Of a stretch of DNA of 64,000 nucleotides, positions 32,531-46,738 are shown in pieces. The position numbers and the translations under genes are program-made. The DNA comes from Oscheius dolichura (taxonomy: Eukaryota; Nematoda; Chromadorea; Rhabditida; Rhabditidae). The notes beneath the pieces were generated by a model. It ran no database searches, was not told the origin of the DNA, and saw only the letters and a list, made by a program, of their open reading frames with translations. Positions within the stretch are counted from its first letter, which is position 1. The number at the start of each line of letters is the position of its first letter. The DNA is taken from contig OW051495.1 of assembly GCA_932521035.1 (NCBI GenBank), positions 4,464,001 to 4,528,000 of the forward strand, given 5' to 3'.

Positions 32531-33684
32531 ATGCAGCCCTGTGAGAGCACCGTCCACCCGCCGAAGAGAATCCTCGTCACAGGAGGGACGAGCGGCATCG
32601 GTAACTCGTCTTTGTTATTTTCACTTATTTCTACTTTCAGGGAAATCCCTCATCCGCCAGCTGGTTGAATATGGCTTCGACATCGTCTGCACCAGCCGCC
32701 GTATGAAATACTTATCAAGTGAAGAAAAAGAAGAAATGCTGGAGGACATCCCACCGGGAAAGAGAAGCCGCCTCAACTTCCTGCCCCTCAATCTAAATAC
32801 CATCCAAACTGTGGAGGAGGACCTCCCCGCCATCATCGCCCACCACCAATCCCGGTATCCTTTTGATTTCCTTCTGAAATAGGTGTCTCCTTCAGGCCGT
32901 TTGATGTCATAGTCTTAAATGCCGGGGTGATGCTCCCCACATGTGCTTCCGCCCCCGTTGAGCCGACCTTCCAGGTACGGGTACAACCTGATAAAAATCA
33001 GAGCCTCTTTCAAGGTGAACTATCTGGGCCACTACATGCTAGCTCGGGCACTCATCAAGTCTAAGCCCTCGCCAGACCACCAGCTCCACTTCGTCGGCGT
33101 CTCCAGCATCCTCATCAAATATTGTGTCTGGCCAATTATGGCGTTTCCCAGTACCATGGAAGAGATGATTAAGGCGTACGGGCCACGGAGCGGCATTGTC
33201 AGCGGTTGGGCCGAATATGCCTACTCAAAAGTTAGCTTGAACAGTAGAAATAAATAATGGTACACCGTAGGGATGCCTCGCCCAGCTGACTCTGGACCTC
33301 GCCGAGCAGCCCAACGTTACTTCTGCCATCGTCGACCCCGGGAACTCGGCCACCGCCATCTCCCGCAACATGCCCTACTGGCAGCGTCGTCTGCTCGGAA
33401 TGCTCTGCCGTCGGACATTGATTCCAGTCGTAAGTATGCATGTCTCCGAGAGGAGGATGACAATTACAGGAGCAGGCTGCCGGACGCGTCCTCAACGGAG
33501 TGCTCAGCCCGTCAACAAGCAAAACAACATGGTACTGCGGCCATCAGGCACTCCAGCTCCCAGAGTACATTCTGAACAAAAAGGTATCCCTGTCCTAAAT
33601 TCAGTTTAACCGTCTTTTTAGGCCAGACAATGCTTGGCCGAGTTCACCGAGAAGGTGATTGCCGAGAACAGCCTCCACCACTGA
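32531..33684 (+). CDS. Short-chain dehydrogenase/reductase
   Basis: A classical SDR oxidoreductase. It starts MQPCESTVHPPKRILVTGGT; the NAD(P)-binding glycine motif TGGTSGIG is split by the first intron. RPFDVIVLNAGVM carries the NAG motif, FQVNYLGHYMLARALIKS helix 4, GVSSILIKY the catalytic serine region, and EYAYSKLTLDLAEQ the YxxxK motif; IVDPGNSATAISR follows. The C-terminus (YCGHQALQLPEYILNKKARQ) resembles RDH/HSD17B-type SDRs. Length (about 310) is normal. An aromatic substrate-binding insertion lies between the serine and tyrosine motifs. Substrate (retinoid, steroid or other) is not readable. A TATTTTAG acceptor-like sequence lies about 18 nt before the ATG, so trans-splicing is possible here too. 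ATTAAA at 33816 is a likely poly(A) signal. Confidence 0.8.
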
Positions 33685-34017
33685 TACCTCTCCCCCTCCC
33701 ATTACCTCTTTTCATCTGCCTCGCTCAGCATCTTTGCTTCCAGTTGTTGAATTGATCTTCCTTCTAACATTGTGCCCCTTCATGTAGACACAATTGTGTT
33801 TTCGTCTCGGTCCCCATTAAATCTTTCAGCTTTCTATCTGTTGAATATTTAATTTCTATTGAAATTGGGCATTGGCGATGAATCCGGATGATAAGGAGGT
33901 GACTGTTTCGTACCTTTATTGTAATTTTAGCACTTAGAACGGGTTTCACTGGGGACTTCATTTTTATCTGAAACGGATAATACCCGCCACCCCTCGACAA
34001 CAGCCGTAATCCGGCCA
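33685..34017. other. Intergenic between SDR and GT49
   Basis: Holds the SDR 3' UTR and poly(A) signal (ATTAAA at 33816) and the GT49 promoter. No other feature seen. Confidence 0.4.
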
Positions 34018-35538
34018 ATGCGGACTAAACTCTCCGCTCGTCTGCTCCTCCTCGTCGTCCTCCTCCTCTATTCCAATTATTTCATCTATTTTAACAGGTC
34101 CCCCAGTTATTCTAAACTTTACAAGTATTCGTCTGTTCCAGAGATTATTTCTTCACTACAAACCAAAATACTACGAGAGAGAAGGTGGTGGAGACGGCCA
34201 GATACGGACGAGAATTCTGTGTGGGATTCAACGTGACCAAGGGCCGGAGGACGTTCCGGGAGGACGGACTGGAGCCGGTGACACTGGCCGTGCACACGAC
34301 CTCCACCTATCTGAACTATGTCCTGGAACAGGTGAATTTGTTAGGCTGGAGGAGAAGAGACGACAGGTAGCCAACTGGGAGGGACCGATCTCCGTCGCCC
34401 TCTTCGTCGACCGCCAATCCCAGCAGGCCGTCACCTTCCTCTACAACGTCTTTCTCTGTGACCCCGTCTTCTCCGAAAAGGTACTCTTTTTGAGACGGAG
34501 GCATGCGACATCAACAGATCTCTCTCCATGTCGCCTTCCATCTGCCGCCCTTCTCCGATGACTGTCCTCCCTTCACAATAATCCCCCAGCCATGCGACGT
34601 AATCAACTATAAGTACAGTAAGCAATCGAATGAGTCTGTTCCATTTCCAGTGAACCACTTCGTCAACACTATGATTTCTCCGTTTGGCGTCTACCCGATA
34701 AACACAATGAGAAACGTGGCTCGAAAGGGAGCCCCTAGTCATTTCCACCTGATCTCGGACGTGGAAATGATATTCTCGTACGCCCGTCTTGTATTGTTTG
34801 ACGTGTCTTTTAGAGATGGATTTGCCCGCCTGGCAAAGAAGACAGCCAACGAGAATCTTTGTGAAGAGTGTGGGAACCTTATAGTTGTGAGAAGGTTTGA
34901 GCTGGAGGCGAAAGTGAAGAAAGTACCCAGGGCAATCAAGGACTTGAAGGGACACATCGACAACAAAACGTAGGCCATCCCATCTGCCGATATTACAGCT
35001 TTAGGGCGTTCGAATTCCACCACAAACTGTTCCCGGCTGGTCACACCATAGCCGGACTGTGGCACTGGTTTAGAGTCTCCAATTCATCCCGGGAGCCTTT
35101 TGTATGGAAGATTCCTTACAAGTAAGCCGCCTGATAGATAGCCTCATTGGTTCTAGAGGACCGCAATGGGAACCACAGCTGATAATGCATTCGTCGGCCC
35201 CCTTTAGCGAGGAGGACATCCCCACCAGGTGGAGGGACCAACAGGCCCTAGTAAGGAGGAGACAGACATCCGAGGACCTCCTTTAGACCTACGAACTGTG
35301 TCGAGCCAACTACACCTTTCTCCTAACTTCACATCTGTTCAATGTCCATAAGGGGGTCAAGAAAAACGCGACCATTTTAGACATGGCCGTGAAAAACCAT
35401 CAGGCACGGCTGCGGGACAGGCAGGGAGAGTGGATGGCTTCAATCAGAACATTTAGGTATTTGAAGCGATACATGCGACGGATCAACGGAGTCTATCCCA
35501 ATTCCACTGCGGCTAGATGCGGAAAGTTTACTCTTTGA
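34018..35538 (+). CDS. GT49-family glycosyltransferase (B4GAT1/LARGE-like), type II
   Basis: A Golgi type II membrane enzyme: short basic tail, then LLLLVVLLLYSNYFIYF as the anchor, then the lumenal domain. Landmarks include FCVGFNVTKGRRTF, EPVTLAVHTTSTYLNYVLEQ, ISVALFVDRQSQQAVTFLYN, NTMRNVARKGAPSHFHLISD followed by VEMIFSDGFARLA, AFEFHHKLFPAGHTIAGLWH, KTAMGTTADNAFVGP, TYELCRANYTFLLTSHLFNV and HKGVKKNATI. These match PF13896-type transferases, a family expanded in nematodes and related to the dystroglycan glucuronyltransferase. The usual DxD metal site reads DVE. Introns are about 35-45 nt; one splits the DVE...SDGFA region. N-glycosylation sites are present. It converges on DLG5. Confidence 0.75.
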
Positions 35539-35602
35539 CCTTTTTGTGTGTCTTTATCAGTGGCAGCCGGAAATACACTTCGCGTATTGTGTTCGAATGA
35601 TC

Positions 35603-35608
35603 AATAAA
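35603..35608 (+). terminator. Poly(A) signal of GT49 gene
   Basis: AATAAA 65 nt after the stop, in the 197-bp gap to the convergent DLG5 gene. Confidence 0.6.
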
Positions 35609-35689
35609 CACGGCTGGCACCCCGCTCGAACCGTACCCATTCCTACTTCCCCCACCGCAAAAATTAACTCGAGGGGAAACATAAATAAA

Positions 35690-35695
35690 TTTATT
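35690..35695 (-). terminator. Poly(A) signal of DLG5-like gene
   Basis: AATAAA on the minus strand within the palindrome AATAAATTTATT, about 40 nt after the stop. Confidence 0.6.
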
Positions 35696-35735
35696 GAGAT
35701 GTGAGATGTTTCCGGACACCGGTTAACAAAGAAAA

Positions 35736-38700
35736 TCAACAATTCATAGCCACCCAGATGGTCTTCTTCTGCTCGTGGTCGACGTGGGCACAGATCTGAA
35801 AGTCTCTCTCTTCCCTCCTCTATATCGCTCCAAACCTGTTGGCAGACGTGTTTCAGCACTGTCCGAGTCTGCCCCTGGGAGTTTATCTGGATGACGGTGG
35901 CCTGTAGACCGAGCTGTTCTAGTTCGTGGTCAGTGGCCGCCGCCTTGTCCATGAGTTCCTTGGCCGCCTTGCTGCTCAACTTCTCCCCTCCAAAGTCTTC
36001 TTTCATATCTTTCACCTGAATATTCTATTTATTCCTCTTCCAAAGAAAAACAACTTGTTTGGCCGACTTGAACTTTAGTCGGATGAGGATGGGGTAGATT
36101 CTGAGTTGGTGGATCCTCTGGACGGCCGCCGGGGAGAGATCGACGATGCAGTGGAGACCCTGGTCGGACACGTTGGTAATGGACGAGGCCGAGATGACAT
36201 CGAACAGTTTGTCCCGTCTCCGAGCCTCGATGAGTTCACAGCAGTGGAGTTGTCGCTCCACTTCCAGCGGCTGGAGGGCCTTACACTCGGGGACGACCTA
36301 CTCACGTCAGCTCTGGGCGGCACTCTACTTACTTGGGCAAACTTGGTGGAGTCGTCGAGGAGTGCTTGGACGAAAGGAGCGAAGAGTGGCCCGAAGAGGA
36401 CGATGGGCCTTCTCTTCGAGCTACAAACCTTCTCCATCCTTTCGTAGATCGCCCGGGACAGAACAGCTCTGGCCTTGCCTTTCTTCTTCTGCTCGATGGC
36501 CTCCATCTGGCTGGCCGAGGGGATTATGCCGTTCTCTCGCTGAAAATGCTCTTATTCCTCTACGGTACTGGGGGAATACCTGTCGTCCCTCCCGATCCAT
36601 CTTCCACGCTCTCCACCTCCCTCTCTGCCCCATAAAAACAGTCTTGTCCACGAACACTATCTCCCCCGCTCGAATGTCCAGCTCGTCCTTGTTCTCACTG
36701 TTTCTGTCCACATTCACTCTAACATAGACGGCGTCCCCGTCTGCCCCCAGCCGTAATCTGTTGAGTCTGTCTCCTCCGTCCTCGATCAGCAGGTCGGCCA
36801 TCTCTGACAGACTCTCCAGTAGTGCCTCCGTGGCCTCCTCCAGAGTGGCTCCTCTCACGTTGAATCCATCAATCTCCAGTATCAAGTCGCCCTCCTGGAG
36901 ATCGCCGGCCGGTGCTTCGGCCAATATTCCGATAGCATTTCCTCCACATAGTTTTATAGACTTCCGCTGGACCTGTATCCAGCGGGGCGACGACGACGCC
37001 ACGAGGATGGCCACCTGTAGGGTCTGTCAAATGAGTGCTAATTGTCTCATTTACCTCGTCTTGACTGGCCCCAAATTGGTTCAACACTTTCACAGCCGAT
37101 TCCTTGTCCGCTGACCTCATATTTATTCCGCCCACCTGAAAGATATTTATAAGAGAAAAGGGAGAGAAAACTGACGTCAAGAAGACGATCTCCTCTGCGG
37201 ACGATGCCCGATGTCCTTCCTTGCACATTTGAGATGACCACCCCGCCGTTGTGGTTCTCCAATCCCAGACCAAACTCGTTTCCTTCTCGACTCAAATGGA
37301 CTCGACGAATTTTGTCGGACGACTCGGACAGCAATGTTCCCGAAGGAGCTAAATTATCATGACTGTGGGAACGGAACGAATCTCACAGTTGTTTGTGTAG
37401 TTGTGGTAGGTACTGGGGCCAGGGACCGGCAAAGAATTGGTGGAGGACAGAAGAGAACTGAGAGACTCGTCTCGCGGACCAGGATACGGCGGCGGCTGGG
37501 GAAGAGCCGGACTGGAAGGTGGCTTTAAGTATTATATAGAGGCGGGTGTTACCTGTAACAGGAGAGCCGTTCACTGTAGTGACTGTGGATGGGAGAGGTA
37601 ACGGCGCGCCTTTCATAACTGGGACGTCTCATCACCGGGCGGTTGGCCTCCCGAGGAGACCACGGCGACGGCGAAGAGACCTCAACCGACTGGCGAGAGT
37701 GGCGAGAGGTGGCCGGCGAATTGGCAAAAATGGGGAACACCGAGGGACGGTGGACTCTTCGACGCGGGACAACCTCCTCGGGCACCGTTTTCGGCCAGGC
37801 ACTACTGGCCATGTCGGAGTGGGCTCCCAATCTGTACAGATGACAGTCTTGAAATCGTAATAATGGTTACCGTGGACTATTGCTTTTGTTTATGATGTGT
37901 TCCAAGTGTTCCGAGAATCGGGCGCCTTCCATGGAGCCGGGTGGAGCACGTAAGCTGCCGTACCGCACGAGTTGAGCAGGCTGGGAGGCAGGAATCCTCA
38001 GGGAGCCCTGGCGGAGGAATGCCGACCCCTCGGGGACGATTGTCGCCTTGGCCACGACGGGACGCGATTTCTCGGTGTTGTGTCTTCCGAAGAGCTAGAA
38101 CTGTTTCTTTCTCTCTAATGAAAAGGTGATGCCTTGGAGAAGATGGTCCGTTGTTTGGTCTCTTTTGCCTCGTTCCTTTTCTTCCCGTCTAGTACCCCGA
38201 GGACGAGTGATCCATTTGTATCTATGTGAGCATAATTACAGAGAATATGAACACACCTACATTTTATCATTTGTTCCGCATGTTTTGCGTCATAGACTGG
38301 AACGTGATTCACATGAACTAGGCGGCTTCCAGGGATGATCCCGCTCCTCGAGGCCGTCCCTCCCATCTCGACGGTGTTCACAAAGACGCCGTTGCCCAAT
38401 TCAATGCCCAGCTCTGAATATAAAGAGTACACTAGATGAAGAGAACCGAACCGTGGTTGTTGGCAAAGGAGACCTCGTGGATTTTGTGCTCGTTGGCTCT
38501 CCTCCGGATGACCAGTGACAAGTGGTGGCTGTTCTTCAGAATGTCGATCACTGACCGCTGGTCCATCTAATTCAGATATTAAAAAAAGCAGACAAATAAA
38601 ATCAGTCGTCTCTATGCCCATCAGCCACTCACCTCGGTCACGTCGATATCGTTGACCATCAGAATGTGGTCCAGTTTCCGGACGACTTGCTCCAGAGGCG

Positions 38701-39870
38701 ACCCGCTCAAGACATCCTTCACGTAGACGGGACTGTGCACTGCGAACCTGTCGTCGCTCCGTCCTCCGCTCAGCACTATCCCCAGATTCGGCTTCGGAAA
38801 TGGCTGAATTCCCTTTATTTTCGATGTCACTCCGTCCTGCCTACCAGAGCCATATCGACGGTGTGTGTTATCCAGATGTCCACGATCTGTTCCCTTTCTT
38901 CTTCCATGTCTTGTAGCCTCCTCTGGGCCTCGTCTCTCTCTGCCGTCATCAACCGGAGCTGCTCTCCCAGGCGTGTCAACTGATCCACTATCTCTCCCTG
39001 TCTCCTCGTAGCCAGGGCCGACTCTTCGGTCATCTGCCGCCGGCTCTGCTCCAACTTTCTTTTCAAATCTTCGACCTCCCCCGTGTTCTAAAAACTCTTC
39101 TCAAATGAGAAGGTGACTGACTGACCGCCCTGTGGGCCAAGTCTTCGACCGTCTTGTTCAGGGAGTGGATAGTTCGTCGGAGGTGGTCCTTCTCCTCGGC
39201 CAGTCGCTGGTTCTCCTCCAATACTAAACAAACGTCCTCCCCTCCAAGTCGCCTCACCCGTGCTCCTCTCCATCATCGTCTCCTCGTAGTCCCGCTGTAC
39301 CAGTTCTAGCTGTGTCTTCATCCTGTTTCTCGACTCCTCCATCTCCAGTCGGTATGCCACTGCTCTGTTCACATCGAGTCTGATCGAGTCCAGCTGCTCC
39401 TCCATCTGCTGTGTCTTCGTCGCCAGCGTGTCCCTCTCCTAGACCATTCTGACTGTCTCCCTCCACATCCTCCCCACCTGTATGGCCTGTCTGGCCCTCT
39501 CCATCCAGATCTCCTCCGCCTTGATGACCTCCCTTTCAACCTCCTCCTGAGCTGCCGCCTGTATCCGTCTCCGCTCGCTCCTCTCCCTCTTCAGCGTCTT
39601 TTCCAGTTCTCTGATCTCCTCCTCCAGTTCCTCCACCGTCGCCCCGCTGTTCTTTTGATCGATCGGATCACTGGCGGTGCCCTCGTCCTCGGAGACGAAG
39701 ACAAGACTCTTCGTCTCCGTCTCCATCCTCCGATCAGCTGCTACCCTGAAATGGACTGGTCTAGACGGCCGAGGGGGGCCAGGAGGGAGACGGCCATTAA
39801 TTCCAAAGGTCGTATGCAATTTAAATGAAGAATACCCGCGGTCTATCATTTCTTGGGATTTCGGCAGCAT
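35736..39870 (-). CDS. dlg5: DLG5-like MAGUK scaffold
   Basis: A membrane-associated guanylate kinase with the DLG5 layout. The N-terminus (MLPKSQEMIDRGYSSFK) leads into a long coiled coil (EELEEEIRELEKTLKRERSE, EEKDHLRRTIHSLNKTVED, RLMTAERDEAQRRLQDMEEE). Four PDZ carboxylate-loop motifs follow: PNLGIVLSGG, ELGIELGNGV, EFGLGLENHNGG and AIGILAEAPAGDL. An SH3 domain (VYVRVNVDRNSENK, GEIVFVDKTVFMGQRGRW) and a guanylate-kinase domain (RRPIVLFGPLFAPFVQAL ... RDKLFDVISASSI ... GLHCIVDLSPAAVQRI) end with KKTIWVAMNC. The GK P-loop lacks the GxxGxGK motif, as in other DLG5 proteins, so it is a binding module. Such scaffolds act in cell polarity and junctions. Many short introns. Confidence 0.82.
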
Positions 39871-40728
39871 GTAAACACTCGGCTATGTGTTCCCGATAAG
39901 TGCGGCCCGTGTTTGTTCGGGTACACTGGCCTCAACTGGGATGCCAGTAGCTATTTTACAAACGAAGATATATTACAAAAGAGAAGACAAACAGACGGAA
40001 CAGAGGGAACGGGATGAGTGGGGAAGAGAGAAAGAGAAGAGTAGACTACTGGAGAAGTACAGCTGAATCAACAGTGAGAGGGGCGAAATTCGACTGGCAA
40101 AAGCTATTTGTCCTCTCGTCTCGACTGTATGGCCCGGAAGGAGACGAGACGAAGGTCGCCTTTCAATTAACACCGATTCGCATTGATTGTCCCTTTTCAG
40201 AGGCGGACACCTCTCAGGGAAACGGCGGATCTACAGAATGACTGCAGGTAGGGATAGGATCTCGAGGAAGTGCAAAGATTGACTACAATTGGCCAGGAAA
40301 TTAGAGATAATTAGTAGAGGAACTGAGAGAAGGAAAGATAAATGCAGAACGGAAAAGTTGTTGGAGGGGAGAGATGAGGCAGTGGGGGTCAAAACCTGTT
40401 CTCTTGGCGAGCCCAAGAAGTCACATTAGACGTTGAAAGTGCCGGAACCAGTAAAAGTCGTGTATTGTGCGGGTAGGGGCTGACTGTTTGTCGGCCGTCT
40501 CTGTTCTCTCCCGAAGAGTCACGCTCACTCGTCGGCACGTTCCACCGTTCGGAGGTCAAGTCAAACCGCCCCTGCTGTGATACATCGCCAGTATATGCGA
40601 TCTCCGAAAACCCTTGAAAGTATCAAGATGTCCATTTTATATAAAAGCAATAAATAACCGGCCAGGGGATTACATAAAACCAACAAAAAAAGAATAACAA
40701 AGAAAACATAAATTGGTAATTATCATAA
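39871..40728. other. Intergenic between DLG5 promoter and SerRS 3' end
   Basis: About 860 bp. A 75-codon plus frame at 40014-40241 has no recognisable features. The composition switches from GC-rich to AT-rich near 40.6 kb. Confidence 0.45.
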
Positions 40729-42653
<1,925 letters not shown>

Positions 42654-42674
42654 GAGTGACACCGATGTTACCCT

Positions 42675-42681
42675 CTGAAAC
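42675..42681 (-). promoter_or_regulatory. Predicted trans-splice acceptor of SerRS
   Basis: GTTTCAG on the minus strand, preceded by T-rich sequence and followed by 21 nt to the ATG. The same heptamer precedes aminoacylase-1. Confidence 0.55.
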
Positions 42682-43160
42682 AAAACTGTTATATAACATT
42701 CAGCAATAAGAAAACATAAAAAGAATAAAGCATATGTGGGGGTTTTCTGTGGGAGTGAGATTGCATCATATTGCTCAAAAGAAGTGAAATATACGAACAT
42801 TACGAATCGATACTACTCCACTAACAGGAGTGAAACAGAATTTATTGTAGGAATATTATTGGGGATGCTCATTTGGACAAAAAATAAGAACGGCAAATCT
42901 AGCGTTCAACCGGTACAAAAAGGAAATTAGCAAAGAGAAGAGGGTGCAGTTTGTAATGTTTTCGAGTCAACGATAAATCAACGTTTTCATTATGACGATA
43001 TACCGTTCGGATTGAGCAAAATGGCTATACGGCTCGAAGCTGTATAGATGTGATATACGAGAAGAACATGTCGAATAAACAAACTGATCTAATGAGAGGC
43101 TAGGGAAAGGGGGCCGCGCTTGTTTTTTTAGACGCGCTTCGACGAGCCCGCAAAGTCGCC
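42682..43160. other. Intergenic between SerRS and orphan copy B
   Basis: AT-rich, no coding signal seen. Contains the SerRS promoter; composition changes at the duplication edge near 43170. Confidence 0.4.
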
Positions 43161-43167
43161 TATAAAT
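43161..43167 (+). promoter_or_regulatory. TATA-like box before orphan copy B
   Basis: TATAAAT 42 nt upstream of ATG 43203 and just outside the duplicated segment, so this element is not copied from copy A. Confidence 0.35.
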
Positions 43168-43173
43168 CAACCT

Positions 43174-44314
43174 TTCATTTTACACTTTATCTCACGGGCC
43201 AAATGGTCGCTTGTGATTCAAAGTATCCTTTCCAGTTCAAAAAGTGTAATCGAATTCAGATGCAGTGCCAGCTGTTCGTGTACTTCTGTGATCTATTCTG
43301 AACTGCGGACGACAGACGGCTCGGAGCTGTCGCTGAGGAGGGGCTCTCCCCTGTGCACGTGTCCCCACTCGGCGCCTCGTCCCCTCCAGACGACGACGTG
43401 TCTGCCCCAGCCGCTGCCGGCCACCCCGGCGGTGACCCGCGAGCCGGACTATCTCCGCCTCGAGAGGACCTTCATCTCCCCGGACAGGGTCAAGCCCTTC
43501 GAGCTCCCCGAGCCCCAGCCCATCTGTATGTTTCGTTTTCTGGGAAAGTGACAGATTCAGATTATGCCCGGAGCTTCCAGAAGTACGGAGCGACCGGCTT
43601 CGACAGCCACTACGACAACCTCGTCCATCTCCGTCGGTGCCACAAATCTTTGGCAGAGTGGGTGTATGGTTGCGACCTGAACACAGCGCCGCTCCACTCG
43701 GTCACGTTCCTCCGCACCTCCAGACAAGCCGAGAACCCGCCGCTGCTCGTGGAGGAGAGGAGGAGCCAACCCGGGCTGGCGGACCTGTCCACGCACTCGG
43801 ATGCCTGGGGCTCGATCTACAAGGCGATGGGGTCGAGGAGTGAGCCGAGTGGCGGGTCCCTGGAGGAGACGGACAGCGTCGAGCGATTGGTCCGCGTCTG
43901 GCAGGAGGTCTACGTGGAGAGGAGCTGGAGCACGGAGCTTACGATGGACAACCGCGTCTACGACAGCGGCGACGACACCCGGCCGTTCGGCAGCGAGGAC
44001 GAGAGACGACTGGATGAGCAGGAGGAGAGGGAGGAGGCGGCCGGGCCGCGGGAAGACTTCGGCCTGTGGTACCGCGAACTCGAGCAGATGGACCGCCTCC
44101 TGGACGAGACGGCCATATCCCGCTCCAACTTGAGCTGCTCCACGGCCAGGTCCATCTCCGTCTGCCGGCAGACGACCACCCTGACCAGCCCCGGCTGTCC
44201 CCTCGTCCCTTCTACTGTAGTCGAGCCGTCTCCTCGTCCCCAGGACAAGTCCCTCTACTGCCAGATCCGGCAGCTCTTCCTCGGCGGCGCCGCCCAGCTG
44301 GTCAAAAGGAAGGA
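43174..44314 (+). repeat. Inverted duplication, copy B (1.14 kb)
   Basis: Same length and about 98-99% identical to 17588-18728 in reverse orientation. Copy B lacks the copy A first coding exon, and after AAAAGGAAGGA its 3' end diverges. Confidence 0.9.
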
Positions 44315-44333
44315 TACCTCGAAGAGAAGCTGA
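43203..44333 (+). CDS. Orphan gene, copy B (5'-truncated, rebuilt start)
   Basis: Second copy of the orphan gene. The first coding exon of copy A is absent. The first shared intron of copy A (31 nt, ending TTTTCCAG) is 30 nt here because of a one-base deletion, and so reads in frame without a stop. An ATG at that intron's edge (43203) could therefore start translation with MVACDSKYPFQFKKC and run into IQMQCQLFVYF, then through 28- and 35-nt introns into the same long last exon. The C-terminus differs: KRKDTSKRS instead of KRKETPWKMKK. A TATA-like box is 42 nt upstream and AATAAA at 44389. It may be an active truncated gene or a decaying pseudogene. Confidence 0.45.
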
Positions 44334-44388
44334 GTAACACAACGGCGTGAATGCTTACAAAGTGGAAGAAATCCTATGTTACTTTAAA

Positions 44389-44394
44389 AATAAA
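44389..44394 (+). terminator. Poly(A) signal after orphan copy B
   Basis: AATAAA 56 nt after the stop, outside the duplicated segment. Confidence 0.5.
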
Positions 44395-44581
44395 TATCCG
44401 TCTGGAATTCTGGGTGTGCTTATCAGTTGTTTAATTGTGTAGCTGATAAACCCTCTTGTTCTCGCCTCTTCCCCCAAAAGACCGTTAATACGCCTGTCCC
44501 CAGCTGTGCACTGTCCTCGCTCTCGTATCCCCCACCCACGGTGAAACGTGACGTCGCCCGGAGCCGGCCGTGCCGATCAAT

Positions 44582-46738
44582 ATGGGGGCCTTCTCCCGTC
44601 ACTCTTCTGGGATGCGGGGCGCCGTGCTGCTGCTCCTCTCCCAATTGGCCTTGGGATTCTGCAAGGAGTCCCAATGGAACCACTACCACGACCAACTCCA
44701 AATGGAGGAAATACTACAGTCCGTCAACCAAAAATGCCCTGATGTGAGTTCGTTGTGAGATCTCTTCGGCCTCGTCTATTGCGTAGTCTATTTAATTAGC
44801 GACTCCTTAGAATTAATTATGGAGACATCTAGCTAGAGAATCTTGTCCTCTAATTAGACGTTTGTGGAGTGTTAGGCCCTGTAGATTTGTTTCTTTAAAA
44901 TGAAATAACAGAGCAGAAGAGACTATCCCTCATTTCAGAGAACACCTTTCATGAGTTCTACTCCCAATTCCTATCCTCCCCTTCCCAACCCCCAGAGAAG
45001 GTGTTCGAAAAGTGTTTCACTTACGATGTTTATGCATTGGGGGATGACGTCAATCAGCCGGCGGCATTTTCATGACATCATGAGCCGAGATTCCCTTGCA
45101 AATTACCCCAGTAACCGGAGGGCGCTCTGCGTGCCTTTCCCATACAACGGGAATAGGAATTCCATGATAAACAGACAATAACTGTTACAGATCTCCGTCT
45201 TGTATACAATCGGCCAGTCCGTCGAAGGCCGAGACCTCGTCGCCATCCACTTCTCCACAACTCCCGGTGCCCATGTTCCCCGTAAGTTCTCCGATTGTTG
45301 TCGAGATCTTTGACCACCCCTCCTCGTACTTATCCGGTTTCCAAGAGTGAAATTATAGTGAAGCCGGAAGTGAAGTATGTTGGGAACATGCACGGAAACG
45401 AGCCCGTCGGCCGCGAACTGCTTCTCCGCCTGGCCGAGCACCTCTGCGATGGCTACCTGAAGAAGGACGACGAGATCGTAGCACTCCTCAACTCCACCTC
45501 CATCCACCTCCTGCCCAGTATGAACCCCGACGGATTCGAGCTCGCCTTGGCCACAGTGAGTATTTTGCCGGGATACACTAATTGGACATAACTGAATCGG
45601 TCAATCCCACCATCTAGGACCCCACTGAGCGCAAGTGGCTGACTGGACGGGCCAACGCCAACAACGTCGACTTGAACAGGGACTTCCCTGACCTGGACAG
45701 CGTCTTCTACGAGCTCGAGAAGATGAAAATCCCCAAGTTCGACCACCTCCTCGACTTGTTCAAGGATGACCAGCCCGTGAGTTAGTCGAGACGACCAAAA
45801 TATGGAAAAGTTCAGAGACAGCCAGAGACACTGGCAGTTGGCAACTGGATCCTCTCCCTGCCCTGGGTACTGTCGGCCAATCTCCACGAGGGTGACCTCG
45901 TCGCCAACTACCCCTTCGACTCGGCCACCCGCGAGGGAGTCAGCACCTACTCTGCCTCCCCCGACGACACCACCTTCAAGTAGGGTCCCTCTTGACTATT
46001 TAATATGTCCCTCTAGATGGCTCGCCCAGACATATGCCACCAACCACGCTCACATGGCCAAAAATGATCATCCCCCATGCGACGGAACCAAGGAAGACGC
46101 CTTCGCCCAAAACGGTGGAATCACCAACGGAGCCAAGTGGTACTCCGTGAGCGGAGGAATGCAGGACTTCAACTACCTGGGAACCAACGCCATGGAGATC
46201 ACCCTCGAGCTGAGCTGTGAAAAAATGCCGAACGGAGAACTCTTGCCCGCCTACTGGGAGGACAACAAGAAGGCCCTCCTGGCCTATCTCTTCAAGGTTG
46301 GCGTGCCCCGTTCCCGCCTAATGAGCTCGTTCTATTCAGGCCCACGCCGGAGTCAAGGGACAGGTCGTCGATGCCGAGAGCGGCCTCCCCGTTGCTCACG
46401 CCGCCGTCTGGGTCCGTAATGGAACCCAGGTCGAGCCGATCCGCCACCCCGTCACCAGTTGGGAGGAGGGCGACTACTACCGCGTCTTGTCCCCCGGAAA
46501 GTACGAACTCCTCGTCGAGGCCGACGGCTACGAGACCGCCTCCCAAAACGTGACGGTAACGAACCAGGCCCGTGACCAGGCGCTCGTTGTCAACTTCTCC
46601 CTCAAGCCCCTCAAAGTGCCCAACCTGGAAGGGGAAGGCCTCTCCGTGAGTCCAGTTCCCCATCCCTCCATATACCTGCTAATTATTCAGGATGAGGAAC
46701 TGGCCGACATCCTCGGCGAGTTGAAGACCGAGCAATAA
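44582..46738 (+). CDS. CPE-type metallocarboxypeptidase (EGL-21-like)
   Basis: Secretory-pathway zinc carboxypeptidase that trims basic residues from peptide precursors. ATG 44582 is used; the in-frame ATG at 44612 begins a clean signal peptide ([17 protein letters not shown]). Family landmarks are [39 protein letters not shown] (zinc ligands H and E), [27 protein letters not shown] (close to CPE), [19 protein letters not shown] (third zinc ligand), [20 protein letters not shown] with SCEKMP (catalytic Glu). A transthyretin-like domain follows ([36 protein letters not shown]). The C-terminus is acidic ([11 protein letters not shown]), like the CPE membrane-sorting tail. Intron count is about eight. 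Neuropeptide processing is the expected role, inferred from the family. Confidence 0.88.

Noticed and set aside
40014..40241. A small gene upstream of DLG5
   Set aside because: A 75-codon frame with no features, no introns and no TATA-like box or acceptor; it lies in the DLG5 promoter region.
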